Of a DNA stretch of 64,000 nt, positions 51,684 to 61,492 are shown piece after piece. A program made the translations under genes and the position numbers. Source of the DNA: Caulobacter sp. S45 (GTDB taxonomy: Bacteria > Pseudomonadota > Alphaproteobacteria > Caulobacterales > Caulobacteraceae); NCBI RefSeq assembly GCF_009765965.1, contig NZ_LMUL01000014.1, positions 644,815 through 708,814 on the forward strand. The letters run 5' to 3'. The notes under the pieces were generated by a model. It saw only the letters and a program-made list of their open reading frames with translations, was not told where the DNA came from and searched no databases. Within the stretch, counting starts at the first letter, position 1. Each line of letters begins with the position of its first letter.

Positions 51684-54641
51684 ATGGATTCAACTGCGAC
51701 CGCACAGCGGTTTCGTAGAGGCAAACTGGCGAGCGTCAGCGTGGTGGCGCTGTGCACGATGGCCAGCCTCGCCATAGTCGAAAATGCCCATGGGCAAACC
51801 CCGGCTACGACGACGCCAACCGTCCCGGCGAGCGGCCCGGCGGCTCCGGTCGTCACCGCGCCCCCCGCGACCTCCACTCCCACATCTCAGGCAGGCGGTG
51901 GAAACGCGATCGCCACCTCTCCAACGCCTGCCGCGAGCGCGCCTGTCGGCACGATTGTGGTCACGGGCTCCCGACTGGCCACCGGCTTCACCTCGCCGAC
52001 GCCCGTCTCGACCCTGACCGCCCAACGCGCCGAACAACTCCAGGTGACCAACGCCGGGGACCTGTTGGCCGAGGTGCCGGCCTTCCGCGCCTCCGCGTCG
52101 CCGACCACGACAGGCCTTGGCACCTCCAGCATCGGTTCGCGTTTCGCCGACCTGCGGGGGCTTGGCGCCTCCCACACCCTGGTGCTGGTGGATGGAGAAC
52201 GCTTTATCCCGAGCACCACCGGCGGAACGGTGGATCTGAACAACATCCCCACCCTGCTGATCCAACGCACCGAGGTGGTGACGGGCGGCGCGTCGGCCGC
52301 CTATGGTTCGGGCGCGGTCGCTGGGGTGATCAACTTCATCCTGGACACCAAGCTGGATGGCCTCAAAGCCATGGCCCAGTACGGCCAGTCCGAATACGGC
52401 GACGCGGACGACCTGCTCGCCAGCATCGCAGGCGGAACAGGCTTCGCCCAGGGACGCGGGCACATCGTCGGCGCGTTCGAGATCGAGGACTCCGGCGGGG
52501 TCGGCGACTGCTACAACCGCCCTTGGTGCGCCAAGGAAAACCAGGTCGTCACCAATTCTACCCCCGGGGTCAACGGCCTGCCGGCCCAAATCCTGACCAA
52601 CAACATCCACACCTCGACCCAGACCCCAGGCGGCCTGATCACATCCGGTCCTTTGAAAGGCACCACGTTCGGGGCGAACGGGAACACCAGCACCCCATTC
52701 ACCTTCGGCCAACTGCCCAGCAGCCTGTACATGATCGGCGGCACGGGCGCGGGTCAGAACGCCTATCTTACCGGCGTCGACATCAAGACGCCGGTGACCC
52801 GCTACACCGGCTTCACTCATGCGAGCTACGACTTCAACGACTCGATCCAGGGCTTCCTCGAAGGCTCCTATGGCTACGTCAACGGACGCAACACCGGCGG
52901 CTATTACCGCAGCCCTGGCAACCTGACGATCAATGCATCGAACCCGTATCTTCCCGCGACCGTACGCCAGCAACTGGCCGCGGCCGGGGCCACGTCCTTC
53001 GGCTACGGTCGCGAGTGGACGGATCTCGGCCTAGTTACTGGCGACGACACCACCAAGACCTACCGAGTGGTCGCCGGCCTCAGCGGAAATTTCTTTGGCA
53101 ATTGGAAGTGGGACGGCTACTACCAGTACGGACACGTCGACTATTCCCAGATCATCGGCAACGACCCGATCGTCAACAACTTCAAGAACGCGGTGAACTC
53201 CACGGTCGGGCCGAATGGCCAGATCGAGTGCGCCATCAACGTCACCAACCCGAACAGCGGCTGCTCGCCGCTCAACCCGTTCGGCCAAGGCACGGTGTCG
53301 GCGGCCGCCAAGGCCTACGCCTACGGGACATCGATCCAGAACATCAGCCAGGATCAGCACGTCATCGCGGCCAACGTCCACGGCGACCTGTTCCAGTTGC
53401 CGGCCGGACCCGTCTCGGTGGCCATGGGGCTCGAGCATCGCGAGGAGTTCGCCTCGGGCTCGGCGGATGCGCTTAGTCAGCAAACGGCCTTCTATGCGGG
53501 CAACGGTGGGAACTTCAACGGCTCGATCAAGGTCACCGAAGGTTATTTCGAAACCGAGATTCCGGTGCTGAAGAACCTGCCCCTGGTCAAATCGCTGTCC
53601 ATCAACGGCGCGGTGCGCGAGAGCGACTACAGCCTCAGCGGCCTGATTACCTCGTGGAAGGCGGGCCTGGTCTACGAGGTGAACGACTGGGTCATGCTCC
53701 GCGCCACCCGATCGCGCGACATCCGGGCCCCGAACCTGAACGAGCTCTACGGGCCGGCCTCGCTATCGACCACCACCATCAACGACACGGTCCACCACTC
53801 CCAGGTGGTGGCCAACATCATCACCTCGGGCAACGCCAATTTGACCCCTGAACTGGGCGACACCTTCACCGCGGGGTTCGTGTTCACCCCACGCTGGGGA
53901 TGGCTCCGAGGCTTCAAGCTGTCCGCCGACTACTTCGATATCACCCTGAACAACGCCATCAGCTCTCTGACGGCCCAAAACATCGTTTCCGAATGCAACC
54001 TGGGCAACCAGACCTATTGCCCGTTCGTGATCCGCAATACGGCCGGGACGATCACCCAGGTCAACACGCCCTCGCTCAACCTAGCCCAGCTCAAGACCAA
54101 CGGGGTCGATATCGAAGCGCAGTACGCCCTGCCCTTGGAACGGGTCTATTCGGCGCTGCCGGGCGTGATGAGCTTCGGCGTGCTGGCGACATACGTGGCC
54201 CACCTAAAGACGATAACGGCCACCGGCTCGCTGGACATCGCCGACGAGACGGGCTGTTCGCCGACCTCGGCGTTGCTGTGCGTGCCCGACTGGACCCTGG
54301 ACCAGACCATTAACTATACAGTGAACCGGCTCTCGATCACAGCTCACGGGCACTACATCGACGGCGGTTACTACGACACCACCCTGGTCGGCCCGCAGGA
54401 CCCCGGCTACAGTCCCTTCCTGTCCAACAGCATCAACACCAACCGGATCGGATCGGCCTTCTACCTTGACCTGTTGACGTCCTATGATCTGATCCGAACG
54501 GACTCCACCGACATGCAGTTCTACGCCGGCGTGACCAACCTGACCGACAAGAACCCCCCGCTGAGCCCCGGCCGCAGCAACAACGTGTTCTTCGATCCGG
54601 TCGGCCGCTCCTACAAGTTCGGTATCCGGGTGAAGCTCTAA
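51684..54641 (+). CDS. TonB-dependent outer-membrane receptor
   Basis: A 985-residue receptor. After a signal peptide (ASVSVVALCTMASLAIVENAHGQ) comes a long Ala/Pro/Thr linker, then a TonB-box-like GTIVVTGSR. The plug domain (DLLAEVPAFRASASP, DLRGLGASHTLVLVDGERF, QRTEVVTGGASAAYGSGAVAGVINFIL) precedes the beta-barrel, which ends in a C-terminal aromatic signature (DPVGRSYKFGIRVKL). ATG 51684 has a GGGGAGG site. It probably takes up the substrate of the catabolic genes downstream; the ligand is unknown. Confidence 0.94.
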   Translation: MDSTATAQRFRRGKLASVSVVALCTMASLAIVENAHGQTPATTTPTVPASGPAAPVVTAPPATSTPTSQAGGGNAIATSPTPAASAPVGTIVVTGSRLATGFTSPTPVSTLTAQRAEQLQVTNAGDLLAEVPAFRASASPTTTGLGTSSIGSRFADLRGLGASHTLVLVDGERFIPSTTGGTVDLNNIPTLLIQRTEVVTGGASAAYGSGAVAGVINFILDTKLDGLKAMAQYGQSEYGDADDLLASIAGGTGFAQGRGHIVGAFEIEDSGGVGDCYNRPWCAKENQVVTNSTPGVNGLPAQILTNNIHTSTQTPGGLITSGPLKGTTFGANGNTSTPFTFGQLPSSLYMIGGTGAGQNAYLTGVDIKTPVTRYTGFTHASYDFNDSIQGFLEGSYGYVNGRNTGGYYRSPGNLTINASNPYLPATVRQQLAAAGATSFGYGREWTDLGLVTGDDTTKTYRVVAGLSGNFFGNWKWDGYYQYGHVDYSQIIGNDPIVNNFKNAVNSTVGPNGQIECAINVTNPNSGCSPLNPFGQGTVSAAAKAYAYGTSIQNISQDQHVIAANVHGDLFQLPAGPVSVAMGLEHREEFASGSADALSQQTAFYAGNGGNFNGSIKVTEGYFETEIPVLKNLPLVKSLSINGAVRESDYSLSGLITSWKAGLVYEVNDWVMLRATRSRDIRAPNLNELYGPASLSTTTINDTVHHSQVVANIITSGNANLTPELGDTFTAGFVFTPRWGWLRGFKLSADYFDITLNNAISSLTAQNIVSECNLGNQTYCPFVIRNTAGTITQVNTPSLNLAQLKTNGVDIEAQYALPLERVYSALPGVMSFGVLATYVAHLKTITATGSLDIADETGCSPTSALLCVPDWTLDQTINYTVNRLSITAHGHYIDGGYYDTTLVGPQDPGYSPFLSNSINTNRIGSAFYLDLLTSYDLIRTDSTDMQFYAGVTNLTDKNPPLSPGRSNNVFFDPVGRSYKFGIRVKL

Positions 54642-54682
54642 GCTCCATCCGGCAAAACAAAAACGTCCTGGGAGGGACGCAG

Positions 54683-56086
54683 ATGCCCGGTGACCGCGTA
54701 TTCGACGTCGATCAGTTCCTCGACACCCGCAAGCTCAACGCCACGCACGTCAAGATCATCGCCCTGCTGGTGCTGACGATGCTGATCGACGGGTACGACA
54801 TCTTCGTCACCGGCTACGTCCTACCGGTGCTGGCCAAGGGCCTGCACGTCAAACCCCACGCCTTCACCAGCGTCTTCGTGCTCCAGCAGTTCGGCCTGCT
54901 GGTCGGGACGATCTTCATGGGCCCGCTGGCGGATCGCTTCGGGCGGAAGACCACCCTGCTGTTCTCCATCGCCTGCTTTTCCGTGTGCAGCCTGCTGACG
55001 ACCCAGGTGCATACGGTGACCCAGTTCACGGTCATCCGCGTGATCTCCAGCGTCTTCTTCAGCGGCGTGATCCCCAACGCCATCGCCCTGGCCTCGGAAA
55101 TGGCCCCCAAGAAGATGCGGGCGGCGGCGGTGTCGATCACCTTCTGCGGCTATACGGGCGGAAGTTTCATCGGCTCGTTCGTCCAGGCCTTCATCCTCGA
55201 CCCGTTCGGATGGCAGGGCGCGTTCTGGATCGGCGGCCTGCTGCCGATCGCGATCTTCGCCGTGCTGCTGTGGCAGTTGCCGGAATCGGTCCGCTTCCGC
55301 GCGCGGCGCAATCCCAACGATCCCCGCATCGCCAAGGTCCTGCGCCAGCTCGATCCCACCGTCCGGCTAGACGGGAGCGAAACCTTCCTGGTGCACGAAC
55401 CCGCACGGATGCAGGGCCGCGCGCCGGCCGCCGCCCTGTTCCAGGGCCGCTTCCTGATCCTGACCGCCCTGCTGTGGGTCGCCTACGCCATGGGCTTTCT
55501 GGTCAGCCACCTGCTGGGATCGTGGAACACCACGGTGCTGAACACCGTGGCCGGCATCCCGATGAAGAACCTGTCGGTGGTGATCGCCGGCAGCGCCCTG
55601 GCCGGCGTGGTCGGCACGGCCGTCAGCGGGCTGTTCATGGATAGGTTCGGGCCGATCCGCGCGCTTCCCGCGTTCTTCGTCGGCAACGCCATAGCGCTGG
55701 CGGTGCTCAGCCTGTCGGACGTGCATTCGCCGGTGATGACCTTCCTGTTCATGGCGGTGGGCTTCTTCAACGCGGCGAGCCTGGGCGGCATCAATGCGCT
55801 GGCGGCCATCACCTATCCCTCCAGCATCCGAGGCACCGGGGTGGCCTGGGCGGCGGGCGCGGGACGGGCCGGAGCCATGTTCGGCCCGATGTTCGGCGGC
55901 TTCATGCTCGGCCACCACTTCGGCATCACCCCGATCTATCTCACCACCGCCGTCCCCGCCCTGATCGCCGCGGGCTGCCTGATCGCGATGTCGCGCGTGC
56001 GCGCGCCGACCTCCGACCTGCCGGTTGAAGAGGTGGTCGGCCAGACCACGAGCGCTTCGTTGATGCCCGATCGGCCCGCAGCCTAG
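54683..56086 (+). CDS. MFS transporter, aromatic acid:H+ symporter (AAHS)-like
   Basis: A 467-residue twelve-helix permease. Helix 1 has LTMLIDGYDIFVTGYVLP (DGYD is the AAHS signature), and the loop 2-3 motif is GPLADRFGRKTTLL. VISSVFFSGVIPNAIALASE and SGLFMDRFGPIRALP follow. AAHS transporters import benzoate-like acids or other organic anions. It is 41 bases after the receptor gene and likely forms the inner-membrane step of the same uptake route. Confidence 0.92.
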   Translation: MPGDRVFDVDQFLDTRKLNATHVKIIALLVLTMLIDGYDIFVTGYVLPVLAKGLHVKPHAFTSVFVLQQFGLLVGTIFMGPLADRFGRKTTLLFSIACFSVCSLLTTQVHTVTQFTVIRVISSVFFSGVIPNAIALASEMAPKKMRAAAVSITFCGYTGGSFIGSFVQAFILDPFGWQGAFWIGGLLPIAIFAVLLWQLPESVRFRARRNPNDPRIAKVLRQLDPTVRLDGSETFLVHEPARMQGRAPAAALFQGRFLILTALLWVAYAMGFLVSHLLGSWNTTVLNTVAGIPMKNLSVVIAGSALAGVVGTAVSGLFMDRFGPIRALPAFFVGNAIALAVLSLSDVHSPVMTFLFMAVGFFNAASLGGINALAAITYPSSIRGTGVAWAAGAGRAGAMFGPMFGGFMLGHHFGITPIYLTTAVPALIAAGCLIAMSRVRAPTSDLPVEEVVGQTTSASLMPDRPAA

Positions 56087-56098
56087 CCACACGCGCGG

Positions 56099-57409
56099 TC
56101 AGGCGCGGACCATCTCTAACAGCGCCTTCGCCGTCGACTGGCCGGGGCGGCGACCCAGATCGGCGCATAGGTCCTGCAGCCTGCCGGGGGCCTCGGGATC
56201 GAGCCCCGACGCGCGGAAAATGCGCTCGCCCTTGACCCGCAGTTCGTCCCAGCCAAACGGATGCGCCGCCGACCCCAGGGCATCGAGTACGCAAGCTGCT
56301 CTGCGTTCACCCGATGCGAAATGGATCGTCACCCGCCCGCCCCACTGACGAGGGAAACGGGCGGTCAGGTCGGCCGCTTCGCGAAACTCAATTCGACCCA
56401 GCAATCCAGGCCGTCCGCTCAAACCCAGGTCGGCGCGGCGGGCATCGTAGAGATCGCCTGTCCCCGCGCCCGCCATCTGGAAGGCGGCGCTGACCAGCGA
56501 AGCGATCCGATCCTTCGGCGCTTCAAGTCGCCCGATCATGGCCAGATAGGCGGCGGGGACCTCGACCTCGACCCGTTCGATGTCCTCTAGCCGGCCATTC
56601 CCCTTGGCGGCGATGAAGGCCTCGACCGCGGCCAGTCCTTGCCGCGCGGTTGGAAAGGGCTTGCTATCCACGTCCAGGATCGGCGGCGCTGCGCTGGGCG
56701 TCAGCGCGAGACCCTCCACACCCAGGCTGTCGCCGAACCCTGTCAGGATCGACCCATCCCCCGCGAGACCTGCCGCAGCAGCCTCAGCCGCCGCATAGCC
56801 TTCGGCCGCCGCACAGCCCAGCAGATGAAAACGGGGCGATGGGCCCGCGAAGCTGCGGCCCGTCAGCAACGCAGTGCGGGCGAGCGCCAAGGCCAAGGCG
56901 TTCGCCGTCCGTCCCGCGTCCAATCCCAGCAGTGTGGCCGATACCGCCGCCGCTCCAAACGGTCCCGTCGCATAGGTGGGCCATACGCCCCGATAGAGCA
57001 GGTGCGCCCCACCGATGGCGCGGCCCAGGTCGATCATCGCCTCATAGCCCGCGACCACGGCGCAGAGCAGGGTCGCGTCGTCCACCTCCCGTGCGGCGGC
57101 CACGATAAGCGCGGTCGGCACGACCACCGACCCGGGCGTAACGCAGGACAGGAGCTCGATGTCGTCGATCTCGGTCGAACGGGTCAGGGCCACATGCAGA
57201 CGGATTAGATCGGCTGTCCGCCCGCTGGCGTCGCCCACCATGACGCGATGGAAGGCAAGCAAGGGCTTTGTATCGTCGAGCACGCGGCCGACCAGGGTCG
57301 CGAGCAGGGTGTCGAAGATGCGCAACCGCGCCTGTTCCGCCAGCGCCTCGTCCAAGGCTTCGGGACGGGTGGCGCAGAGAGCGGCGGCGAACGCCTCCAG
57401 CCCGCTCAT
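56099..57409 (-). CDS. MmgE/PrpD family protein
   Basis: A 436-residue protein of the MmgE/PrpD superfamily (2-methylcitrate dehydratase, cis-aconitate decarboxylase and related enzymes). The helical domain has LRIFDTLLATLVGR, STEIDDIELLSCVTPGSVVVPTAL and GYEAMIDLGRAIGGAHLLYRGVWPTYATGPFGAAA. The smaller domain begins at about DVDSKPFPTARQGLAAVEAF. The active site of PrpD enzymes is not well conserved across the family, so the reaction is open. It is the last gene of the hyuA operon, 16 bases after the M24 gene. Confidence 0.9.
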   Translation of the reverse strand: MSGLEAFAAALCATRPEALDEALAEQARLRIFDTLLATLVGRVLDDTKPLLAFHRVMVGDASGRTADLIRLHVALTRSTEIDDIELLSCVTPGSVVVPTALIVAAAREVDDATLLCAVVAGYEAMIDLGRAIGGAHLLYRGVWPTYATGPFGAAAVSATLLGLDAGRTANALALALARTALLTGRSFAGPSPRFHLLGCAAAEGYAAAEAAAAGLAGDGSILTGFGDSLGVEGLALTPSAAPPILDVDSKPFPTARQGLAAVEAFIAAKGNGRLEDIERVEVEVPAAYLAMIGRLEAPKDRIASLVSAAFQMAGAGTGDLYDARRADLGLSGRPGLLGRIEFREAADLTARFPRQWGGRVTIHFASGERRAACVLDALGSAAHPFGWDELRVKGERIFRASGLDPEAPGRLQDLCADLGRRPGQSTAKALLEMVRA

Positions 57410-57425
57410 GACCCGACAGCGAGGC

Positions 57426-58526
57426 TCAAGCCGGGGTCAGGCGTACGGCGCCGTCCTCACGCATCTGGACCAGCGCCCCGGCCAGGGAAGGACCCGTCGA
57501 CGTTTTAATAAAGGCCCGAAGCGAGATCAGCGACCCCACCTTCAACACCGCCTGGCTGTCCGGTGCGATGCGGGGCGTCTCGTCCAGCTCCAGCCCGATC
57601 CCGCCGCCAAGACCGTAGGACAGCGCGCTTTCCAGGGCGTCCTTGGGCGCCGCGTTCAGCGCAGCCTGGGCGACCTCGCCCGCCGCGACGCCCGCGCGCA
57701 CGACGCCGAGCATGGCCTCGACGACCTGCGCCGCCACGCCGGGAGGAGCCGTGTCCAAGGCCATGTCGGCCCAGTAGCCGTGGTAGTTCACCGCGCTCCA
57801 CAGGGTCAGGGTCGGCTGCCGCTCCACCGACAAGCCTTCGTAGGGCCGCAGGTCGTCGCCGTCGATATTGGCCAGGCCGCGATAGTCCAGGGCGCCCTCG
57901 TGGCGCGCCGCCCGCTCGGCCTCGACCACCGCCTTGGCGTTGGAGGCCCCGCTCTCATAGGCCGCTCGCGCCGCCTCGCTGGCGACGGCGGCGATCCGCA
58001 GCGCCTCTCGTACCGCCAGCACCTCGCGCGCCCGCTTGGCCTCGCGCAGACCGTGGAAAACCTCGTCGAAGGCCCGCAATTCATAGCCGCCCAGCGCCTG
58101 CACCAGGGCCGCGTGTCCCGACGGTGTCAACAGATCGAGACCCACCACGCCCACGACGCCGCTCACCACGCCCTGTTCCTCCAGCTTGGCCTTAAGCCGC
58201 GGCCCATAGTTGGGACCGATCGAGCTCATATCGTCGAGCCAGACCTGGTTCTTCTGGAAGAAGATCTCGCGACCGCCGCCGAAGGTGAACATCTTCGGCT
58301 GGCCCTCGGGCAAAGCCATCAAGGCGCCGCCGACCGGCCAGCCGGCCAGGAAGGCCAGGTCGCCGTTGGTGTGGTAGGTGTTGGAAAAGATCAGCAGCGC
58401 TGCGATCCCTTCGTCGCGCATCCGCGCCTGCACCGTGCGCACCCGCGCCTCGAATTCGTCGACCGGAAACAGGGACCTGTCCCAGGCCGTATAGCCGCGC
58501 GTCAGCACGGGGGTCATGCTGATCAT
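57426..58526 (-). CDS. M24-fold (creatinase/aminopeptidase P-like) protein with degenerate metal site, copy A
   Basis: A 366-residue pita-bread-fold protein. The creatinase N-domain (VDEFEARVRTVQARMRDEGIAALLIFSN) is followed by the catalytic fold. Compared with aminopeptidase P, the first metal Asp is replaced (LTLWSAVNYHGYWADMALD keeps only the second), the HGIG-type His is missing (GLGGGIGLELDETP), and the EPG glutamate is absent (SLISLRAF). It is therefore unlikely to be a two-metal peptidase; a metal-free hydrolase like creatinase is a better guess. GGAG stands seven bases before ATG 58526. Confidence 0.82.
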   Translation of the reverse strand: MISMTPVLTRGYTAWDRSLFPVDEFEARVRTVQARMRDEGIAALLIFSNTYHTNGDLAFLAGWPVGGALMALPEGQPKMFTFGGGREIFFQKNQVWLDDMSSIGPNYGPRLKAKLEEQGVVSGVVGVVGLDLLTPSGHAALVQALGGYELRAFDEVFHGLREAKRAREVLAVREALRIAAVASEAARAAYESGASNAKAVVEAERAARHEGALDYRGLANIDGDDLRPYEGLSVERQPTLTLWSAVNYHGYWADMALDTAPPGVAAQVVEAMLGVVRAGVAAGEVAQAALNAAPKDALESALSYGLGGGIGLELDETPRIAPDSQAVLKVGSLISLRAFIKTSTGPSLAGALVQMREDGAVRLTPA

Positions 58527-58538
58527 GGCAGCGCTCCG

Positions 58539-59708
58539 TCAGGTGATGGAATAGAGCTCGCCCATCTTGCGGGTGAGCGGTTCGGCGCCCGCGTCGGTGA
58601 TGATCACCGGCTCGCCGCACATCAGATAGCCCGTCTCCGGGATGTACTGGTTGGGGTGCATGACGAACACCACCCCCTTCTCCATCACATGCCCGCTGTC
58701 GACCGCGATCTCGGGGTCCATGGAGCCAAGCGCCATGCTGTGGCCGCGCGTGCGCATGAAGGGGGGCTTGGTGTAGCGGGTGTAGCCCGCCTCGGCGATC
58801 GGCCGGTTGATCACCTCCACCACCTCGGCCGCCGGCACGCCCGGCTTGGCGGCCTTCATGCCGGCGCGAAGCGCCTCGTCCAGCAGGGCGAACTTTTCGC
58901 GGAGCTCGTCTGTCGGTTCGCCGAACACGGCCGTACGGCAGATCTGGATGAACTCGCCGTCCACCGCCGGGGTGATCTCACCCAGCAGGATGTCGCCCTC
59001 GGCCAACAGGCGATGGGTCGGCATGTGGACCGAGCGGTTGTGCTGGGAGGCGGACATGAGCTGGAAATTGTCCTCGGCGCCCAGATCGCGGATATGCGCC
59101 TCCAGATCGCCCGCAACCTGATGCTCCCACATGCCGGGGCGTGCGGTCTGCAGCAGCCAGTCGTAGCTTTCCTCCGCGATCTCCACCGCGCGGCGGGTGC
59201 AGATCATCGACCAGGGGTCGCGGATGCGCGCCACGTCGCTGACCAGCCGTTCAGCGTCCAGCGGCGTCTGGTCCAGCAGCACCGGCCAGGCTTCGCTCAT
59301 CGCGCGGGTCTGCTGCACGCCGGCGGCGACCGCAAAGCGCTTGCCGAGCAGACCGCGCGCAAGCAGCGCATCACGTACGGTGGCGCTGAAATCCTCCGCT
59401 TCGCAGGCGAGCACATCGGGAATCGCGGAACGATCCTTAGCCCGCCCCAAATCCCATTTAGGGGTAATCACCAGGAACGGTCCGCCGTCCAGCGGCAGGA
59501 CCGCCGCCGTATGCGACCCCATCTGCTTGAACCCCGAGACGTACCAGGCGGGATTGCTGCCGATGAAGGAGTGCATGCCCGCCCCGTAGGCGATCAGCAC
59601 CTCGGCCCCAGCGGCGTGCATCGCATCGCGCAGGCGGCGATGACGGCCGGCGTAGCTTTCGGCGCGCACCGAGGCGTCCGAGACGGGCATGGCAACGGCG
59701 GCGGTCAT
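58539..59708 (-). CDS. M24-fold (creatinase/aminopeptidase P-like) protein with altered metal site, copy B
   Basis: A 389-residue creatinase/aminopeptidase-like protein. The N-domain YAGRHRRLRDAMHAAGAEVLIAYGAG is typical. In the catalytic domain the two metal aspartates align with Glu and Gln (LLGEITPAVDGEFIQICRT) and the EPG glutamate with His (VVFVMHPNQYI). A His remains in RTRGHSMALG. Its ATG overlaps the hyuB stop by four bases, and copy A follows after 12 bases. The pair probably acts on the product of the hydantoinase, but the reaction is unknown. Confidence 0.83.
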   Translation of the reverse strand: MTAAVAMPVSDASVRAESYAGRHRRLRDAMHAAGAEVLIAYGAGMHSFIGSNPAWYVSGFKQMGSHTAAVLPLDGGPFLVITPKWDLGRAKDRSAIPDVLACEAEDFSATVRDALLARGLLGKRFAVAAGVQQTRAMSEAWPVLLDQTPLDAERLVSDVARIRDPWSMICTRRAVEIAEESYDWLLQTARPGMWEHQVAGDLEAHIRDLGAEDNFQLMSASQHNRSVHMPTHRLLAEGDILLGEITPAVDGEFIQICRTAVFGEPTDELREKFALLDEALRAGMKAAKPGVPAAEVVEVINRPIAEAGYTRYTKPPFMRTRGHSMALGSMDPEIAVDSGHVMEKGVVFVMHPNQYIPETGYLMCGEPVIITDAGAEPLTRKMGELYSIT

Positions 59709-61492
59709 TGGGCGCCCTGGAGCTGAGGCTGGGTCCGACGCGCGCGCGTCGCCGCCAGGTCCACGGCGTTTCCGTCGGTGGTCAGCACGACGCCGTATTC
59801 CTCGCGCGCCGCGTCGGCGGAGATGTAGCCCTCGCGCACGTCGCGCAGCACCCGCTCGGGATCGCGCTTCAACGGATCGCCCCAGCCCCCGCCGCCGGCC
59901 GTTTCGTAGATCATCTCGCTGCCGGGATCGCCGACCATGGCCACGGAGGCGGGCTTGCTGAATTCGGTCTCGCCGGCGGCCTTGGTCAGGGTGCGGGCGA
60001 TCTTGCCCTCATGCCCATTCCACAGGCCCCACGGCGGGCAGGTGATGCGTCCGCCCGCCCCGCTGTTGGCGTTCCAACGGCCGCGGGTGAGCGCACGGGC
60101 GTGGGTGACGACGCCGAGGCCGCCCCGGTATTGCCCCGCGCCGCCGGAGTCCTGCCGCAGCCGGCGCTCGATCACCATGACCGGGGTCTTCAGCTCGATG
60201 GTCTCGATCGGGGCGTTGCGCACGTCGCCCTGGCAGACCGACATCGAGGCGTCCTGTCCGTCGCGATCGGGCCATGCGCCCCAGCCGCCGGATTCGATGC
60301 TCATGGCCACAAAGCCCCTGCCCGACTTCGGGTCGTTGCCGGAGAAGGAGAAGGTGGCGCCCAGCGAACCGCTGTGGGCGGCGGGGATGCGGTCCGGAAT
60401 GGCCTCGGCGAAGGCGCGCCAGATGGTGTCGACCACCGTCGGCAGGGCGCCGCTCCAGGCCGACATCATGGCCGGGAACCTGGCCATCATCATGTTGCCT
60501 TCGGGGATGATCACTTTCAGCCCGGAGAAGGCGCCCTCGTTCAGCGGGTCGAGCGGGGCGGTCAGGGCCTTGTAGGCGATGTAGGCGGCGGCATAGGTGC
60601 GCCCGTTGTAGCCGCCTTCCCGCTGGGGCGAACAGCCCGACAGGTCGATGGTCATGTCCCCGCCGGAGACCGTCACCTTGGCGTGGATGTCGTAGCCGGC
60701 GCCTCCGCCGCGACCGTCCAGATAGGTGCTGGCCTCGTAGACGCCGTCCGGCAGCTTCTCCACCGCCGCGCGGCAGCGGGCCTCGGTCTCGGCGAACAGC
60801 TGGACGATGGCGCGCTGCACCACGTCGGGGCCGTAGCGGTCGAGTAGCTCGACGAACCGCCGCTCGCCCAGGCGGCAGGCGGCGAGCTGGGAACGCATGT
60901 CGCCCATGGCGGCGTCCGGATAGCGGATGTTGTCGCGCACGAAGCGGATCATCTTCTCGTCCGGGACGTCCTTCTCGTAGATCTTCACCTGGTCGAACTG
61001 CAGGCCCTCGCTCCACGGATCGTAGGCGCCCGCCGCGCTGAACCCGGTGGACAGGCCTCCGACGTCGACCCAGTGCGCGCGCACCACGGCGAAGGCGACC
61101 AGCTTTTCGCGATGGAAGACGGGGGTGTAGAGCACCATGTTGTTGAGGTGCTGGCCGGCGGTGGCCTGGTGGTTGTGCAGCAGCACGTCGCCGGGGAAGA
61201 AGCCCTCGACCCCATAGCGCCTGACCCCGTCCTTGATCACCACGCCCAGGTCGGCGACGAAGTGGGACACCCCACCGATGTTCTGCGAAATCAGCCCGCC
61301 CTCAGTATCGAGCAGGGCGGTGCAGTAGTCCTGCACCTCGTAGATCATCATGTTGTAGGAGGTGCGTTGCAGATCGACGCTCATCTCGTGCGAGATCGCC
61401 GGCAGGGAGTTGCGGATTACTTCGAGCGTGACCGGGTCCAGGCCCGACACCTTCTGCACGATGGTCTTTCCTGGCGTTTTTTCCGGCGTCAT
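59705..61492 (-). CDS. hyuB: Hydantoinase B/oxoprolinase family subunit
   Basis: A 595-residue HyuB-type subunit. Family blocks include LDPVTLEVIRNSLPAISHEMSVDLQRTSYN, GDVLLHNHQATAGQHLNNMVLYTPVF, VVRAHWVDVGG, DLSGCSPQREGGYNGRTYAA and the C-terminal SGGAGQYRGGLGV and TAGGGGWGDPLKRDP. With HyuA it hydrolyses cyclic amides (hydantoins, 5-oxoproline) with ATP, or carboxylates ketones in related enzymes. ATG 61492 overlaps the hyuA stop by four bases. Confidence 0.94.
   Translation of the reverse strand: MTPEKTPGKTIVQKVSGLDPVTLEVIRNSLPAISHEMSVDLQRTSYNMMIYEVQDYCTALLDTEGGLISQNIGGVSHFVADLGVVIKDGVRRYGVEGFFPGDVLLHNHQATAGQHLNNMVLYTPVFHREKLVAFAVVRAHWVDVGGLSTGFSAAGAYDPWSEGLQFDQVKIYEKDVPDEKMIRFVRDNIRYPDAAMGDMRSQLAACRLGERRFVELLDRYGPDVVQRAIVQLFAETEARCRAAVEKLPDGVYEASTYLDGRGGGAGYDIHAKVTVSGGDMTIDLSGCSPQREGGYNGRTYAAAYIAYKALTAPLDPLNEGAFSGLKVIIPEGNMMMARFPAMMSAWSGALPTVVDTIWRAFAEAIPDRIPAAHSGSLGATFSFSGNDPKSGRGFVAMSIESGGWGAWPDRDGQDASMSVCQGDVRNAPIETIELKTPVMVIERRLRQDSGGAGQYRGGLGVVTHARALTRGRWNANSGAGGRITCPPWGLWNGHEGKIARTLTKAAGETEFSKPASVAMVGDPGSEMIYETAGGGGWGDPLKRDPERVLRDVREGYISADAAREEYGVVLTTDGNAVDLAATRARRTQPQLQGAQ

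Noticed and set aside
57159-59726. 855-codon plus-strand frame opposite the M24 genes
   Set aside because: Low-complexity Arg/Gly/His/Gln translation typical of antisense GC-rich DNA; the minus strand carries two recognisable M24-fold genes.
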